64,000 nt of DNA, taken from the NCBI GenBank assembly GCA_011389765.1, contig JAABTT010000001.1:62001-126000 (forward strand), given 5' to 3'. The stretch is from Desulfohalobiaceae bacterium S24 (GTDB lineage: Bacteria > Desulfobacterota > Desulfovibrionia > Desulfovibrionales > Desulfothermaceae). Positions within the stretch are counted from its first letter, which is position 1. Each line of letters starts with the position of its first letter. Below the pieces are notes generated by a model that did no database searches, was not told the DNA's origin, and saw nothing but the letters and a program-made list of their open reading frames with translations. A program made the position numbers and the translations under genes. Shown here piece after piece: positions 62,495 through 64,000 of the stretch.

Positions 62495-63403
62495 ATGGTG
62501 AATGAAGAACAGAAACACTCAGTGATCATTGGATCCGTCGCAGCGGTGATGGTGGTATTTTTCTGGTCGGGATGGATTGTCGTCAGCCGGTTTGGGGTGA
62601 CCAACAGCCTGACCGTCTACGATATCGCCGGTCTCCGCTTCAGCATCGGGGCGCTGGCGATTCTGCCCTATATGATCTGGAGCCGGGCCTGGCGGGGCCT
62701 GACCCCGAAGCGGGTCCTGGTCTTGACCTTCACCTCGGGCATTCCCTACGCCCTGCTGTCCTATTTCGGCTTCAGCCTTGCCCCGGCGGCTCACGGCGGC
62801 GTCTTCCTCAATGGCTGCCTGCCGCTGTTCACCGCACTGTTCGGGTGGATCTGGCTCGGTCAGCGCAGTCGACCCTCGCAGATGCTCGGGCTGGGGATCA
62901 TTCTGGTCGGGGTGATTCTGGTCAGCAATGAAGGCTTCGGCATTCCCGGAAGCGAAAAGGCCTGGTTGGGTGATTTCTTCTTCCTTGCCGCCATCGCCCT
63001 GTTTGCCCTGTTCATGATCGCCAACAGGCTCTGGTCCATCACCCCTGCCCAAGTCCTTTTTTCCGCAACCCTGGTCAGCGCCCTGATATATGTTCCGTTT
63101 TGGGTCCTGCTGCTGGAGAGCAATATGGCCGGCGCCCCCAGTTCGGAAATCCTGTTGCAGGCCGGCTATCAGGGTCTGGTTCCCAGCGTGATGGGGATGA
63201 CCTGCCTGAATATTGCGATCCGGAATATCGGGGCCCGGACCACATCCCTGTTTCTTTCCGCCGTGCCGGTCCTGGCCGCACTGGCTGCGATTCCGATCTT
63301 ACTGGAGATCCCCGGACCCCGCGCCTGGGCGGGCATGCTGCTGGTCAGCTTCGGAATACTTCTGGCCATGGGGCTCATGGAGCGAAAGAAAGCGCTCCCG
63401 TGA
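62495..63403 (+). CDS. DMT-superfamily transporter (EamA type)
   Basis: A 302-residue membrane protein with ten predicted helices in two EamA repeats. The first repeat has FWSGWIVVSRFGVTNSLTVY and ALLSYFGFSLAPAAHGGVFL; the second LGDFFFLAAIALFALFMIAN and LNIAIRNIGARTTSLFLSAV, then AMGLMERKKALP at the C terminus. It likely exports metabolites or amino acids; the substrate is unknown. The start lies at the edge of the repeat array (ATG at 62495), with no clear ribosome site. Confidence 0.9.
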   Translation: MVNEEQKHSVIIGSVAAVMVVFFWSGWIVVSRFGVTNSLTVYDIAGLRFSIGALAILPYMIWSRAWRGLTPKRVLVLTFTSGIPYALLSYFGFSLAPAAHGGVFLNGCLPLFTALFGWIWLGQRSRPSQMLGLGIILVGVILVSNEGFGIPGSEKAWLGDFFFLAAIALFALFMIANRLWSITPAQVLFSATLVSALIYVPFWVLLLESNMAGAPSSEILLQAGYQGLVPSVMGMTCLNIAIRNIGARTTSLFLSAVPVLAALAAIPILLEIPGPRAWAGMLLVSFGILLAMGLMERKKALP

Positions 63404-63490
63404 ATGACATTTGATGTCGGATCAATCACTGGAAGCAGCTATCTGTCAGTTTTGGCAGGAACGGTAGAAATCTGACCAAGGAGCAAGCAA

Positions 63491-64000
63491 ATGGATTTCA
63501 AGATGCATTTTGAAAGGGCCTGGAAGCTGACCTTCAGCTTTATCGTTCCGCTCCTGCTCCTGACGCTGGTCATGGTCGGGGTGAGTTTTCTGAGCCTCGG
63601 GATCCTGGCCCCGGTAACCATGGCCGGCTATTTTCAGTCCCTGCTCCTGCTGGTGCGGGAAGGGCGGGAGCCCCGGGTGCAGGACGTCTTTTCCCAGATG
63701 CGGCTGTTCTGGCCCCTTTTGGGCTTTTCAATCCTGTTTTTCATTGCCGCCGGCATCGGTTTTCTGCTGCTGGTCCTGCCGGGCATCCTGATCACCCTCG
63801 GGGTCTCCTTTGCCTGCCTGTATATGCTCTTTTTCATGACCGACCGCAGGCTCAGCCTGGTCGAAGCGGTGCGCCAGAGCTATGACCTGACGGTTCGCGG
63901 CAGGATTGCGGATCAGATCGTGGTCTTCGTGATCTTCATGGGTTTGAGCTCCATCGGCAGTTCCCTGTTCATCCTCTGGCTTTTCACCCAGCCCCTGGCC
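63491..64000 (+). CDS. Integral membrane protein, partial at window end
   Basis: The frame from the ATG at 63491 (GGAG upstream) remains open to the end. FERAWKLTFSFIVPLLLLTL, LGILAPVTMAGYFQSLLLLV and LLLVLPGILITLGVSFACLY are hydrophobic helices, and MTDRRLSLVEAVRQSYDLTV is the soluble signature of DUF975/GDPD-membrane-domain-like proteins. The carrier of such domains usually has five to six helices; only 170 residues are visible. Function unknown. Confidence 0.8.
   Translation, partial: MDFKMHFERAWKLTFSFIVPLLLLTLVMVGVSFLSLGILAPVTMAGYFQSLLLLVREGREPRVQDVFSQMRLFWPLLGFSILFFIAAGIGFLLLVLPGILITLGVSFACLYMLFFMTDRRLSLVEAVRQSYDLTVRGRIADQIVVFVIFMGLSSIGSSLFILWLFTQPLA

Overview
The window looks like chromosome of an anaerobic deltaproteobacterium (Desulfobacterota, sulfate-reducer type). 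The basis is a Desulfovibrio-type single-cluster ferredoxin, a ferredoxin-tailed aldo/keto reductase, 2-hydroxyacyl-CoA dehydratase-type activases, CGGC, DUF364 and NifX-like proteins, TRAP and DASS carriers, and many single-domain response regulators. This placement is by gene content only; no rRNA or tRNA is present.

Layout. 0-11 kb: an epimerase fragment, thiol peroxidase, aldo/keto reductase with a small CPRC redox protein, a metY-metX-metW methionine operon (minus strand), a zinc-ribbon protein with a degenerate HD domain, a cDPG synthetase-like P-loop protein, a ketopantoate reductase fragment, an ATP-grasp protein. 11-30.9 kb: an amidohydrolase, then a decayed copy of a five-gene signalling cluster (sigma-54 activator, NifX-like protein, dCache histidine kinase, single-domain receiver, kinase-like protein). 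A complete Mrp Na+/H+ antiporter operon follows (fused mrpAB, C, D, E, F, G), then the intact copy of the same five-gene cluster in the same order. This continues into three small proteins sharing a short 'FAEA' motif, two of them receivers, plus a CBS protein, two further receivers and a DASS/SLC13 carrier. 30.9-34 kb: a debris island with broken sensor, amidase and nitrilase genes, an AT-rich SDR gene and an orphan MerB-type organomercurial lyase, followed by a Phd/PIN toxin-antitoxin pair. 35-45.8 kb: a large CoA-dehydratase activase that appears split in two by a repeat-filled gap, a Crp/Fnr regulator with ferredoxin, tandem paralogous lipoproteins, an alpha/beta hydrolase, DUF364, a NifX-like protein with a Gly-rich tail, and a CGGC protein. 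46-55 kb: a minus-strand block of FadR-type regulator, ornithine aminotransferase, ornithine carbamoyltransferase, carbamate kinase, TRAP transporter PQM and an aminotransferase, consistent with citrulline/ornithine catabolism. 55-64 kb: PAS protein, zinc ribbon, class III cyclase, GDPD, four-helix-bundle protein inside repeat arrays, UMF1-type MFS carrier, ferritin-like protein, class II photolyase, DMT transporter and a partial membrane protein.

Intergenic DNA is unusually rich in repeats: heptamer arrays (GGAAGTC/GGAACGC family), a 77/84-bp minisatellite, two dispersed palindromic elements with copies tens of kilobases apart, and three related stem-loops at 35-41 kb. The best candidates for something undescribed are the multi-receiver signalling locus (20.7-30.9 kb) with its NifX-like member, shared FAEA motif and decayed duplicate beyond the Mrp operon, and the repeat families.
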